Source of the DNA: Leptobrachium leishanense
Taxonomy: Eukaryota; Chordata; Amphibia; Anura; Megophryidae
DNA: 64,000 bases
Direction: 5' to 3'
Assembly: GCA_009667805.1 (NCBI GenBank)
Contig: CM019063.1
Coordinates: forward strand, 197,388,954-197,452,953
Under the pieces are notes generated by a model, which saw only the letters and a program-made list of their open reading frames with translations, searched no databases and was not told where the DNA came from. The translations under genes and the position numbers were made by a program. Below are positions 1 through 10,764 of the stretch, in pieces (position 1 is the first letter of the stretch; each line of letters begins with the position of its first letter).

Positions 1-726
1 CAGCAGACTGTGGCTCAACTTCGATTCCAGGTGGTGGACCAGCTCCGGGTGTTGGGGAGAGGAGGAGACAGGATGTGTATGTTGAAAATTAAAGAAAAAG
101 AAGGGATATATAAATTAGACACACCGTGGCCTAAGAATCTGAACAGATATTTGATTTAAATGTTTTTTTTCTAATGGTAGTCTCTGTATATAAATTTTTA
201 ATTTTTTTTTTTTCCAGGTTCAAGTTTAATATGGACTCAATAGAAAATATAGCATGGCATTGTACATAGAGATATGAGAGACATCCGGATTATTTATAGA
301 AAATAATATGACGCTCTACTATAGAGGTACAATGCAACTGTTTTTAAAATTTGTGTCTTGTGTGATGTTATGTAGGTGGGTGATTAAGGATGATAGGACT
401 TAGGGGGTTACTCGGAGAGCACCAACATTTCAGTGCCCTTTCGTTCGTCACACTTCCGGAAATCAAATTTCCTAACCCTGCAGTGAACTCTGCATTCACC
501 GAAGGGTCCCCGGAGTGAGGGGAAAAGCCACCACAAAACCGCCGAATGAAAAAAGAAAAAGCTTCAAAACCACTGAAATGATCGGATTCAATAACTTTGG
601 CGATTCCAGCGTATTATCGAATCAGATTTGATTTGATAAAGTGCCGGGTACCCATTGAAAGTATCGGATTCAATAATTTCGGTAGTTTTGCCAGGGTTTT
701 TTTTTTTTTTTAAACGTGCAGAAAAT

Positions 727-770
727 ATCGGATCCGATCTGATCCGATACATTATCAGATCGGATCCGAT
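727..770. repeat. Perfect 17-bp-arm palindrome in the MITE
   Basis: The arms ATCGGATCCGATCTGAT (727-743) and its exact reverse complement (754-770) enclose a 10-base loop. Further GATCGGAT-like words around 578-720 make this part of the MITE highly self-complementary. Copy B carries the same structure near 39695-39738. Confidence 0.85.
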
Positions 771-1388
771 GATCCACCAAACCCATCATGAAAAAGCCGA
801 TGATCAGCCGAACACGGCGACAACCTGCGGCCAGAAAAAGCCAACAGGCTGGCGAACGAGGTAAAAAAAATTATTGAAAGTGACAAAATGTAAACGTTGT
901 ATGCAAAAAAACTACTTACTGAAAATGTCTGGGATTAGCATATAAGGTGCTATGAATGATAATAAAAAGGGCTGTTACAGACAGAAAGAAAAAAACGCTA
1001 TTTAAAAAAAAGTTAAAAAAAGTGTGCTGAAGAAAAATCTCAAAAAATGGCTAAAAGATCCTAAAAAAAGAAAATAAAGATACTTTTTGCTGCAGATTAA
1101 AAGAATAAACAGTTTATTAGATATTAAGTAAAAACGAAAATATTTTTAACATGCCTATGGGATTCACCTGATTAAACCTGCCGAATAAAACCACTGAACA
1201 GCAGGGCATTTCTCTGACATTTCACTGCTGTTCGGTGTTCTCTGAATAGATTGACCATTGCTTCTCTATGGGGATTTCACTGCTGTTGAACAGGCACCAT
1301 AGAAACATAGAAACATAGAAAAATGTCGGCAGATAAGAACCTTTCGGCCCATCTAGTCTGCCCAATTACATGGATACTTAACCTGGAT

Positions 1389-3428
1389 TTATCTTTTGTT
1401 TAGGATAGCCTTATGCCTATCCCATGCTTGCTTAAATTCAATTACTGTTTTGGCCTCTACCACTTCTACTGGAAGACTGTTCCATGTATCCACCACCCTC
1501 TCAGTAAAATAATGCTTCCTGATGTTACTTTTAAACCTTTGCCCCTCTAATCTAAGACTATGTCCTCTTGTTTTGCTATTTTGTTTCCTTTTAAATATAC
1601 TCCCTTCCTCTCCCTTGTGGATTCCCTTTACGTATTTAAATGTTTCTATCATATCTCCTCTGTCTCGTCTTTTTTCCAAGCTGTACATGTTAAGATCATT
1701 AAGCCTTTCCTGGTAACTTTTCTCCTTCAAGCCATACACCATTTTAGTAGCCCTTCTCTGAACTCTCTCTAAGATGTCTATATCCTTCTGGAGATACGGT
1801 CTCCAGTACTGCACACAGTACTCCAAGTGAGGTCTCACCAGTGCTCTGTACAGTGGCATGAGCACTTCCCTTTTCCTACTGCTAATACCTCTCCCTACAC
1901 AACCAAGCATTCTGCTAGCATTTCCTGCTGCTCTATTACATTGACTACTTACCCTTAGATCCTCTGAAATAATGACCCCTAAATCCCTCTCCTCAGATGT
2001 TGAGGTTAGGACTGTATCAAATATTCTATATTCAGCCCTTGGGTTTTTACGTCCCAGGTGCATTATCTTGCACTTATCCACATTAAAACTCAATTGCCAC
2101 AACTCCGACCATTTTTTTAGTTTACCTAAATCATTTGTCATTTGGCTGATCCCTCCAGGAACGTCAACCCTGTTGCAAATCTTTGTGTCATCAGCAAAAA
2201 GACATACTTTTCCATTAATACCTTCTGCAATATCACTAATAAAAATATTAAAGAGAATGGGTCCAAGTACTGACCCCTGAGGTACCCCACTGGTAACAAG
2301 ACCTTGTGCCGAATAAACTCCATTTACCACAACCCTCTGTTGTCTGTCACTCAGCCACTGCCTAATCCAGTCAACAATATTGGAATCTAAACTCAAAGAT
2401 TGCAATTTATTGATAAGCCTTCTATGCGGAACAGTATCAAAAGCCTTACTGAAATCTAAATAAGCAATGTCTACTGCACCACCTGTGTCTATTATTTTTG
2501 TTACCCAATCAAAAAAATCAATAAGATTAGTTTGGCATGATCTCCCTGAGGTAAACCCATGTTGTTTCTGATCCTGTAATCTATGTGTTTTTAGATGTTC
2601 AACAATCCTTTCCTTTAACATGGTTTCCATTAATTTCCCCACTACTGACGTAAGACTAACTGGCCTATAGTTCCCCGATTCCTCCCTACTACCCTTCTTG
2701 TAAATGGGCACAACATTTGCTAATTTCCAGTCTTCTGGGACGACTCCCGTTAACAAGGATTGGTTAAATAAATCTGTTAACGGTTTTGCTATTACATCAC
2801 TGAGCTCTTTTAATAATTTAGGGTGGATCCCATCAGGCCCCATTGACTTATTTGTCTTTACTTTACACAGCTGCTGTAGAACCTCCTCCTCTGTAAACTG
2901 ATATGTAAATGTCTCTTTAGTGTTCTCTCCTAACTGAGGTCCCTTTCCTTCCTTTTCTTCTGCAAAGACTGAACAAAAATATTCATTGAGGCAGTTAGCA
3001 AGACTTTTATCCTCTTCTACATACCTTCCTTCCTTTGTTTTTAATCTAACTAATCCTTGTTTTACTTTTCTTTTCTCGTTTATGTATCTAAAAAATGTTT
3101 TGTCCCCCTTTTTTACTGACTGAGCTATTTTCTCTTCTGCGTGTGCTTTGTAAGCTCTTATAAATTGCTTTGCCTCTTTCTGACTAATCTTATAGGTTTG
3201 CCTATCTTCTTCACTCTGAGTTGTTTTATAATTATTGAATGCTGTCTTTTTGTTCTTCACTATTTTGGCGACTTCTGCAGAGTACCACAGTGGTTTCTTC
3301 CCTTTTTTGTTTTTGCTAACAAGCCGAATGCAATTTCCTGTGGCCTTCAATAATGCTTCCTTTAAATAATCCCATTTCTCCTGGACTCCTTTAAACTCCT
3401 CCAGTCTGATAATGACTCCTTCACACAA
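1389..3428 (-). pseudogene. CR1 ORF2, reverse transcriptase domain
   Basis: This 679-codon frame has no native start; it follows the frameshift after the endonuclease. Reverse transcriptase landmarks in order: NYRPVSLTS (253-261), LDFSKAFDTVPH (324-335), [15 protein letters not shown] (380-394) and the catalytic FADD (411-414). The LINE-type C-terminus follows, with CVQYWRP and WNSLPVEVVEA. The coding part ends only about 90 bp before the 3' octamer repeats, giving the short 3' UTR expected of CR1. The long uninterrupted frame suggests a fairly young insertion. Confidence 0.93.
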
Positions 3429-4198
3429 AATCTCATTTTAGAAAAATCTGTTTTTTTAAAGTCTAAAACTTTCGTTCTTGTGTGGTGCGGCTCCATCCCT
3501 GTTGTTATATTAAACCATACTGACTGGTGATCACTAGATCCCAAATTTTCACCTACAACAACGTCCGATACCAAACCTCCATTTGTGAGTATTAAATCCA
3601 ATATGGCCTCTTTACGGGTCGGCTCCTCAACTACTTGTGTTAGAGATAATCCCAGTAGGGAGTTTAGAATATTTGTACTCCTGGTACACCCAGCTGTTTT
3701 GGTTTTCCAGTTCATATCAGGAAGATTAAAGTCCCCCATGATAATAACTTCCCCCTTCATTGCCATTTTGGCTATTTCCTCAACCAGCAGATTATCTAGT
3801 TCTTCTGCTTGTCCAGGGGGTCTATAGATCACACCTACACGAGCTACTGTATGATTGCCAAATGTTAGCGTAACCCAAACTGACTCTATGTTCACCTCGC
3901 TCACTTTTATTTGGTTCGTTTTTATGTTGTTTTTCACATACAGGGCCACTCCTCCTCCTTTCCTACCTTCTCTGTCTTTTCTATATAAAGAGTACCCCGG
4001 TATTGTTATGTCCCAGTTATTTTTCTCACTGAACCATGTCTCAGTAACCGCAACTAAATCTACTTTTTCAGCTGCCATCATTGCCTCTAGTTCATTGATT
4101 TTATTGACTAAACTGCGAGCATTTGTAGACACGACTCTGAGCTTGTCATTTTTTACCTCGCATGTTGCTTGCACCCTCCGATTTAGTTTTGGGGACAA
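3362..4198 (-). pseudogene. CR1 ORF2, endonuclease domain
   Basis: This is a 278-codon frame with the apurinic-endonuclease signature: STNARSL near residue 24, TETW with the catalytic Glu (52-55), GGGVALYV (80-87), YRPP (125-128), GDFNLPDMNW (155-164), DLILTN (201-206) and the terminal SDH (222-224). It nicks target DNA to start reverse transcription. From about residue 258 the frame is out of register with the reverse transcriptase and stops at 3362, so a single small indel near 3430-3440 splits ORF2. The lesion is the same in copy B. Confidence 0.9.
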
Positions 4199-4242
4199 TC
4201 GGGCAGATTGTTTTTTACCCTTTTTTTGTCCCCCCTCCTAGT

Positions 4243-4725
4243 TTAAATATTTCTTTGCAAAACCTTTGAACTTCTCACTGAGAACATATGTTCCCCTATG
4301 AGTAAGATGCAAACCATCTTTTTATACAGTTCCTTTCTGCTCCAATTAGAGCTATCATGGGACACAAAGCCAAATCCTTGCTCCCGACACCATTCCCGAA
4401 GCCACAAATTGAATTCCCTATTGCACATCTGCCTATCTTGAATGTTATGCACAGGCAAAACTTCAGAGAATGACACAGTGGACGCAATCTGCTGTATTTC
4501 ACCTCCAAGAACACAAAAATCTTCCTTAATCTCAGAAACCTCATTGCTAGCCAAGTCATTTGTCCCTAGATGGACTAGAACGTCCACTTCCCCTTGTTGC
4601 TTTGCTTGTTTGACAATATTGAGAATACGTCTCTTGTCTCTACGAGCAGTAGCCCCAGGAAGACATCTCACCAAACCACTACTCTCCAGCTCAACACCTC
4701 TTATGATAGAATCACCCAGCAACAA
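4243..4725 (-). pseudogene. CR1 ORF1, C-terminal part: SGNH (GDSL) esterase, broken
   Basis: The frame opens at the esterase block I (LLGDSII, catalytic Ser at residue 5) and contains block III HLGTND (52-57), both diagnostic of SGNH hydrolases. Block V, with the catalytic Asp and His (DGLHLT), is not in this frame. It is readable on the minus strand at about 4301-4318 in another frame, so a second frameshift lies just upstream, in an A-rich run near 4322-4330. The encoded C-terminus after residue about 133 is therefore spurious. Esterase-bearing ORF1 proteins are known from CR1 and related LINEs; the role of the activity in retrotransposition is unsettled. Confidence 0.85.
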
Positions 4726-5156
4726 TTGCCTTCTATCAGTCCCACCTTTTCATTTTTGTCCTTGGTTGCAGTGCTGCATACCTTAGGCATAGTGGATGGT
4801 GGTTCCTCAACTATGGTGTCTGAGCCTACATCCGTCTTATCACTACACTCTGAAAGTGCCTCAAAAGAATTAAGAAGAGCCACAGATTGTGGGACATGCC
4901 TTCTATCCACAACGCTAAGTCTACCAGATCCTACAGTAGTCCATCTGCCGCTCCTAGGAGGCCTCTGTGGCAGTGGCTTAGTAACAGTCATAGCCTGAGT
5001 TTCTCTAACAGATAATTTACAAATCTCAGACTTCAAACAGGCAATTTCCTGCTGCAATAAAGAGAGCTGCCTACATATCAGGCACACTCCAAACCTCCAA
5101 AAATTGGATCTAAAAACAAATGCATGACAGATCTTACACTGGACCAAGCCTGCCAT
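4701..5156 (-). pseudogene. CR1 ORF1, N-terminal part: zinc-binding and coiled-coil segment
   Basis: This is a 151-codon frame starting MAGLVQCKICHAF. Two cysteine pairs, CKIC (residues 8-11) and CLIC (25-28), form a possible zinc site, followed by a leucine-rich stretch (about 29-48) suited to a short coiled coil, then a basic, proline-rich linker. In CR1 elements ORF1 joins a PHD/zinc-like or coiled-coil part to an esterase and is thought to act in the RNA-protein particle. Here the frame ends just as the esterase begins in another frame at 4725, so a small indel around 4725-4760 separates the halves. The ATG at 5156 is the first in frame. Copy B has an identical translation. Confidence 0.8.
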
Positions 5157-5400
5157 TATAAAAGAATGGATTTAAAACCAGCAAATCTTACCTTTTGTAG
5201 GTTTTCTATCTCCTGTCTAACCTCAGACTACCTCCAGAGTATCTCCAGAAGATCTCCTGTAAGTGCTCACTTTGAAGACTTCACCAAAATTTGCCTTCTT
5301 TTAGAATAGCCGAATGTCCCCGATATTGCACCGTACAGGGAAATTCACTGTTCAGTGCCATTTCGGGGTCAGATCGTCTCTCTGTGAATAGCACTGTTAG

Positions 5401-6070
5401 TATCTACTCTAAGGATGGGCACTAGTGTCTTGGTGTCCATTCTGGGAGGGATTTACTGATTTGAAACTCCAAGGACCACTCACTATTTGGGAATAAATTA
5501 ATGGAATTCTGTGTGCCAACCAGTAGCATGACTAAGGCCAGTAAGCCGAAATGTTTCTTTTTATCTGTTACGGTGGTGCAAACAAAAGAAAAAAGACGAG
5601 GAGACTAACAACAATCTCCTAGTGTTACAATCACTTATCCCGGATTGTCGGCAGGGATAACACCCCCGTATCAGGATTAAACCTGCAAAAATTAACAAAT
5701 AGCAATGGGACCAGTCGGCGCACCAGATGATAGTCAACTGATTATCAAGGAGTGGCAAGAATAGATATAAACCTTTATTAGTTCAAACAGACACTCTCAG
5801 ATACAAAATGTTAAAATCAACATAAAACAGCAGCATCGTGAGTGTAAATAAACAGTATAGAGCGGCTATTGATACATCTCTCACACCTCATCCTTCACCT
5901 GTCCTGATGCTGCCACTAATCATTACAAACCACACTTATCTCTGCTCTAGACATGCTTGCTCCTTTTTTATTCTGTAAGGCCCCACTTCACCAGCTTCAG
6001 CCCTGGCACACCCCGCAGACACGCTACCTGCAAAGATGCTCCCGCACTGCAAAGCGTGCCCGGAGGAAAT
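5401..6070. other. Intergenic stretch, no gene recognised
   Basis: No coding region, RNA gene or clear TIR pair was recognised here. The stretch is mixed-composition repeat-like DNA in both copies (44355-45029 in copy B), differing by single-base indels. Confidence 0.6.
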
Positions 6071-6855
6071 TTATTATTATTATTCTTTATTTATAAAGCG
6101 CCAGCATATTCCGCAGCGCTGTACAATAAGCACAGTATAGACAGGGTTACAATACATTGAACAACATTTGACAAACAGTACAGGAGGAGATGAGGGCCCT
6201 ATTCCCGTAGGAACTCACAATCTAGGAGGGTTGGGGTTGGAAACAGGAGGAGAGGACTGTAAGGTGAGAGTGATTGATGGTTGCGTCAGTGAGTTGGGTG
6301 GTAGGCTTCCCTAAATAGGAATGTTTTAAGGGAGCGTTTGAAGGAAGAGAAGTTAGGGGAAAGTCTGACAGTACGAGGGAGAGCGTTCCAGAGAGTGGGG
6401 GCTGCGCGTGTGAAGTCCTGCAGTCTATCATGGGAAGAGGTGATGCGGAGAGAAGCTAGGCACAGGTCACTGTTTGACCTTAGGAGCGGGCTGGGGTGTA
6501 TTTGGTGATTAGTGAAGACAGGTAGTGGGGCGCTGAGTTAGTGAGGGTTTTGTAGGTAAGGATAAGGATTTTGAACTTAATTCTGCAGTGGATGGGGAGC
6601 CAGTGAAGGGACTCGCAGAGGGGAGCGGCAGAGACAGAGCGGCGGGTGAGGTGAATTAGCCTGGCGGAGGCGTTCAGGATGGATTGTAGGGGGGAGAGGC
6701 GGGACAGAGGGAGGCCAGATAAGAGATTATTGCAATAGTCAAGTCGGGAGATTACCAGGGCGTGTATGAGTTGTTTTGTGGTGACAGCGGTAAGAAATGG
6801 CCGAATTCTGGAAATATTACGCAGTTGGTATCGGCAGGAGGAGGAAAGAGACTGC
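6071..6855 (-). mobile_element. L2/Rex1-type LINE 3' fragment, antisense (copy A)
   Basis: Read on the minus strand it ends in the motif TGTACAGCGCTGCGGAATA, then TTTATAAATAAAG and a short ATAATA tail. A frame at 6480-6887 keeps the C-terminal LINE motifs DYCNNLLSGLP and LHWLPIHCRIKFKILILTYK. It is truncated at its 5' end near 6855, where similarity to the neighbouring plus-strand copy stops. It forms one arm of a large inverted repeat with 8150-8940. Confidence 0.82.
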
Positions 6856-8940
6856 CGAAATCCCGCTCTGAAGCAGATTTTGTTCACTTCAAGTTTATTC
6901 TCCGGTCATACACCTCTGCCTTTCACTTGGCCAAACAATCATTCTTCTAATCTCTTATATCTACTCTGTCCTCCAAACCTAAACGACTCTGGTCCACTTT
7001 CAAAACCCTCCTCTACCCACCTGCACCTCCCCCCTCAGCTGCCTTCAGCGCTCAAGACCTGGCAGATTTCTTCCTCAATAAAACTCTATCAGAAACAACA
7101 TCTCAACACAAGATAGTAATCCGCCACCTCCACTCCCAGAAATCCCCTCTGCCGCTTCCTCCCAGCCACTGTGGAGGAAGTCAATTCCTTATCGTCCTCC
7201 TCACATCTCACCACGTGCCCGTTCGACCCTATTCCCTCATATCTAATTTCTCCCCTCTCCTCCTCCCTCACCCCTGCTCTCACACACATCTTCAATCTAT
7301 CTCTCTCCACCAGCAACTTCCCATCTGCCTTCAAACACGCGCTAGTTACCCCTTTAATAAAGAAACTGTCCCTCGATCCCAACTCTCCATCCAACTAACG
7401 CCCTGTATCCCTGTTTCCCTTCACATCTAAGCTCTTAGAAAAACTAGTTTTCAACCGCCTCTCCCTCTTCCTGTCCTCCAATTCCCTACTCGACCCACTG
7501 CAATCTGGTTTCCGTCCCCTACACTCAACTGCCCTCAAAGTCACCAACGACCTCCTAACTGCTAAAAAACACGGCCACTATTCTATTTTCATCCTGCTTG
7601 ACCTCTCGGCTGCTTTTGACACTGTTGACCACCCCCTCCTTCTACAGACTCTCAGCTCTCTTGGTCTCTGTGACACTGCACTCGCTTGGGTTGACTCTTA
7701 TCTATCCAACATGTCCTTCTCTGTGTCCTTTGCTGGTAACTCCTCCTCTTCATTGCCTTTATCTGTTGGTGTACCTCAAGGCTCTGTCCTTGGCCCTCTG
7801 CTCTTTTCCATCTACACCTCCTCCCTGGGCAAAATCATTAATAGCTTTGGCTTTAATTACCACCTCTATGCTGATGACACTCAGATCTACCTCTTTACCC
7901 CTGATCTCTCTCCCCCTGTCCTTTCCAAAGTCAGTGACTGTTTATCTGGCATCTCCTCCTGGATGGCCTCTCACCACCTAAAGATCAACATGTCTAAGAA
8001 TGAGCTCCTACTAATTCCTCCCTCTAATGCCTCCCTACCTCCTGATTTCTCTATCACGGTGGAGGGTATCACTCACTATCTCCCCATCAAACCAAGTTCA
8101 CTGTCTTGGAGTTACACTTGATTCTGCTCTTTCCTTCATCCCCCACATCCAGTCTCTTTCCTCCTCCTGCCGCTACCAACTAAGTAATATTTCCAGAATT
8201 CAGCCATTTCTTACCGCTGTCACCTCAAAACAGCTCATACATGCCCTGGTAATCTCCTGATTTGACTATTGCAATAATCTCTTATCCGGCCTCCCTCTCT
8301 CCCGCCTCTCCCCCCTACAATCCATTCTGAACGCCTCTGCCAGGCTATTCCACCTCACCCGCTGCTCTGTCTATGCCGCTCCCCTCTGCGAGTCCCTTCA
8401 CTGGCTCCCCATCCACTGCAGAATTAAATTCAAAATCCTTATCCTGACCTTCAAAGCTCTCACTAACTCAGCTCCCACTACCTGTCCTCACTAATCACCA
8501 AATACACTCCAGCATGCTCCCTAAGGTCAAACAGTGACCTGCGCCTAGCTTCTCCCAGGATCACCTCTTCCCATGATAGACTGCAGGACTTCTCACGCGC
8601 AGCCCCCATCCTCTGAAACACTCTCCCTCGTACGATCAGACTTTCCCCTAATTTCTCTTCCTTCAAATGCTCCCTATCTAGGGAAGCCTACATTCCTATT
8701 TAGGGAAGCCTACCACCCAACTCACTGACGCAACCATCAATCACTCTCACCTTGCAGTCCTCTCCTCCTGTTTCCAACCCCAACCCTTCTAGATTGTGAG
8801 TTCCTACGGGAATAGAGCCCTCATCTCCTTCTGTACGGTTTGTCAAATGTTGTTCAATGTATTGAAACCCTGTCTATACTGTGCCTATTGTACAGCGCTG
8901 CGGAATATGCCGGCGCTTTATAAATAAAGTATAATAATAA
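6856..8940 (+). mobile_element. L2/Rex1-type LINE, 5'-truncated, sense (copy A)
   Basis: This degenerate reverse transcriptase is spread over several frames. Visible motifs are [12 protein letters not shown] near 7595-7632, [15 protein letters not shown] near 7767-7811 and the catalytic YADD near 7866-7880, then the DYCNNLL-type C-terminal region near 8263 and the same TTTATAAATAAAG and ATAATAATA end as its neighbour. A stop interrupts the frame just before RPVS at about 7395. It is a dead 5'-truncated copy. The last 790 bp are nearly the reverse complement of 6071-6855. Confidence 0.85.
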
Positions 8941-9327
8941 TCTGCAAAATGTAGTAGGTTACTAAATAAGGCTCACCAAATACAGGAATAGCCAAATGGA
9001 TTATAAACACAAATTGAAAAGAGCTCCCAAACCAGGATGCCAAAAATTGAAAGTAAGCCACAGCTACCAAAACCAAAAGTCTGCAGTACCTGGACTGGGC
9101 ATTAGGGGCTCTCGTAGTTCCACACGTCATCTGTTCTCTGAGCGTATTACAGCCAGGCCACTTTGCAAGCAGCTTGAGTCGTAATACTTTTGAGTCGCAA
9201 CAAGATAACACCGGCTGCTCTAAGCGCTGACGGGTTATAAGTCCCAAAAATCCTCAACACTCCATAAAGACGGACGAGAGCTGAGGCGTGTTAAATCCGG
9301 CTAGAGCAGCCAAGGAATACACGGAGG
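8941..9327. other. Intergenic stretch, no gene recognised
   Basis: No gene or element end was recognised. The same DNA is at 47895-48280 with a few substitutions, for example near 9125 versus 48080. Confidence 0.6.
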
Positions 9328-9905
9328 GCAGTATTACAAAGCTGGTGCTAACTTAACCAGAGCTGTTGTAAACTTAAAGCTAGGGTCAGACGAGCGTGAT
9401 TTCTACGGACTGTACGTCCGTGCAGTACGGACATCGTCAGTACGGATGACGCAGTAGTGGTCACACAGTCCGTTTTTCACTGAAGTTATTTTTGACGGAT
9501 GTAGGAGGGAAAAATAAATTACAATGAAAAAACATTCTGTCCGTCAAAAATGCTGGACGTATAAATGCAGTCCGTCTGACCATGCTCCATCACTCACACA
9601 CAAAGCTATGCAGACGTTGTGGACGTGGCGCACTCCGCACGTCCGTTCTACCAGTATTACGTTCTTGCCTAACCTGCGTCCGTTTGCAGCGTCCGTCATG
9701 CGTCCGCAGTTCAGTGCGGACGTACTTCATGTGTCAGGCTCCAATGGGCTTCCTGTCATGCTATCACGGACGTACTTTTAGGCGCAATCACGGACGTGAA
9801 CACTACGCTCGTCTGACCCCAGCCTAAAACCTCCATAGACTATAATGGGCTCTGGGAAGTTTACAACAGCTCTGGTTAAGTTAACACCAACTATGTAATA
9901 TGGCC
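9328..9905. mobile_element. Small TIR MITE interrupted by a second MITE (copy A)
   Basis: The outer arms 9328-9376 and 9857-9905 are inverted repeats containing GCTAACTTAACCAGAGCTGT, the same family as the uninterrupted 134-bp copy at 14320-14453. Comparison with that copy places the interruption after the left arm. The autonomous partner is not visible and the superfamily is undetermined. Confidence 0.82.
9379..9825. mobile_element. Inner TIR element rich in CGTCCG/CGGACG words
   Basis: The terminal inverted repeats share GGGTCAGACGAGCGT, read inward from 9382 and, reversed, from about 9820. The interior is crowded with CGTCCGT, ACGGAC and CGGACGTA words in both orientations, a pattern of subterminal motifs seen in many non-autonomous DNA transposons. 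The target duplication could not be resolved. There is no coding capacity. Confidence 0.78.
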
Positions 9906-9970
9906 TGGAGTGTGGAAGCAGCAAACCGTGTTGCGCTTGCCAACAGATCGCACTGCTCTCACCACCGAAG

Positions 9971-10396
9971 TGTCAGGAATGTGGGGATGGTACCTGGGTG
10001 GCACCTGGATGGCAGGGGTATGAGCCCAGGATGCAGTGTCCTGCACTGATAAGCAGATGGGAAGGGGCAGGGAGGATGATGTGGAAATAAACTGACTGGA
10101 TGATTCTCAGAAGGATGATGGTGGAGTTGCAGGAAACATAAATAATAAACAAACAGATGGGTACAGCAGAGCAGCGCGTTAGCAGCACCTCACTCTCTCA
10201 GCACAAGAGCTGTAATGAACCAGCAATGTTAATTGTGGGGCAGAGCCCTTTATTTTGTGAGTCACGTGTGTTGTTTGTGATTTAACTGTTGCATTGCTGG
10301 ATGCTGATACTGAATGCTGGTTACAGGGCAGGAACAGTACATGGAAGTGTACCACCAGGGGGGGTTCCAGAATGGCTACAGCCAGGGATCCTGACA
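9971..10396. mobile_element. Candidate solo LTR (copy A)
   Basis: This 426-bp unit begins TGTCAGGA and ends TCCTGACA, and is flanked by the direct repeat CGAAG (9966-9970 and 10397-10401). TG...CA ends with an exact 5-bp target duplication are the hallmark of an LTR left by recombination between the two LTRs of a retrovirus-like element. No internal gag or pol is adjacent. A TIR element with a 5-bp duplication is the alternative, because the ends are mutually inverted for eight bases. Confidence 0.62.
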
Positions 10397-10764
10397 CGAA
10401 GGATATGAGCTGAATATGGGATTTTTTGATGTGTTTACATTAATTGGTTATGTGATTGTGCTGAAACACAATCCCTTAAAGGGACACTACCACCTAAAAA
10501 TGAAACAATTAATTTTGTTTATGTTGCTGATATGTTACATGCGTTTTGTTTTTCTCTTGTTTGTTTACCTTAAAAAATATTTTACTCTATATGTGTCACT
10601 GGGTGCATCCATTGTGTGATCTTTTCTGTTTGCCTCCACAGTATCTTTACCTCACTTGCTCCTCGCTGTGTGGCTTTGGCCATAGATTGGAGTCTATGGG
10701 TAGGACAGTGGCAGTGGCGACTCTAGGAACAATATATAGGGGGGGCACATAAGATTCCCATTAA

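Larger units (their letters stand above)
1299..5303 (-). mobile_element. CR1-family LINE, nearly full length, antisense (copy A)
   Basis: Reading right to left, it has a CxxC zinc-binding and coiled-coil segment, a GDSL/SGNH esterase, an AP-type endonuclease, a reverse transcriptase and a short 3' end with repeated TTTCTATG units at 1299-1325. That order and the 3' octamer repeats are typical of CR1. The length of about 4 kb suits a nearly complete element. At least three frameshifts (two in ORF1, one in ORF2) make it inactive. The 5' limit is inferred from where host MITE sequence resumes at about 5304. Confidence 0.93.
403..5396 (-). mobile_element. Harbinger-like MITE interrupted by a CR1 LINE (copy A)
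   Basis: The outer ends read like the MITEs at 13076-13987 and 15940-16841 (consensus CAGGGTTATTCAAAGAGA, degraded here) and are flanked by TTA at 400-402 and 5397-5399, a probable 3-bp target duplication. Internal blocks are shared with those MITEs, such as an ATAATAAAAAGGGCTGTTACAG-like stretch cut short here for length and the motif TTCTCTGAATAGA. The block that should follow the left half is absent at the LINE junction, suggesting a deletion of about 60 bp at insertion. Assignment to PIF/Harbinger rests only on the 3-bp duplication; no transposase is present. Confidence 0.65.

Noticed and set aside
1522..4998. Plus-strand frames across the CR1 element
   Set aside because: Antisense shadows of ORF1 and ORF2; identical in both copies only because the DNA is duplicated.
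6071..8940. Single LINE with a 5' inversion from twin priming
   Set aside because: Both halves end in their own 3' tails and overlap in content, which needs two copies.
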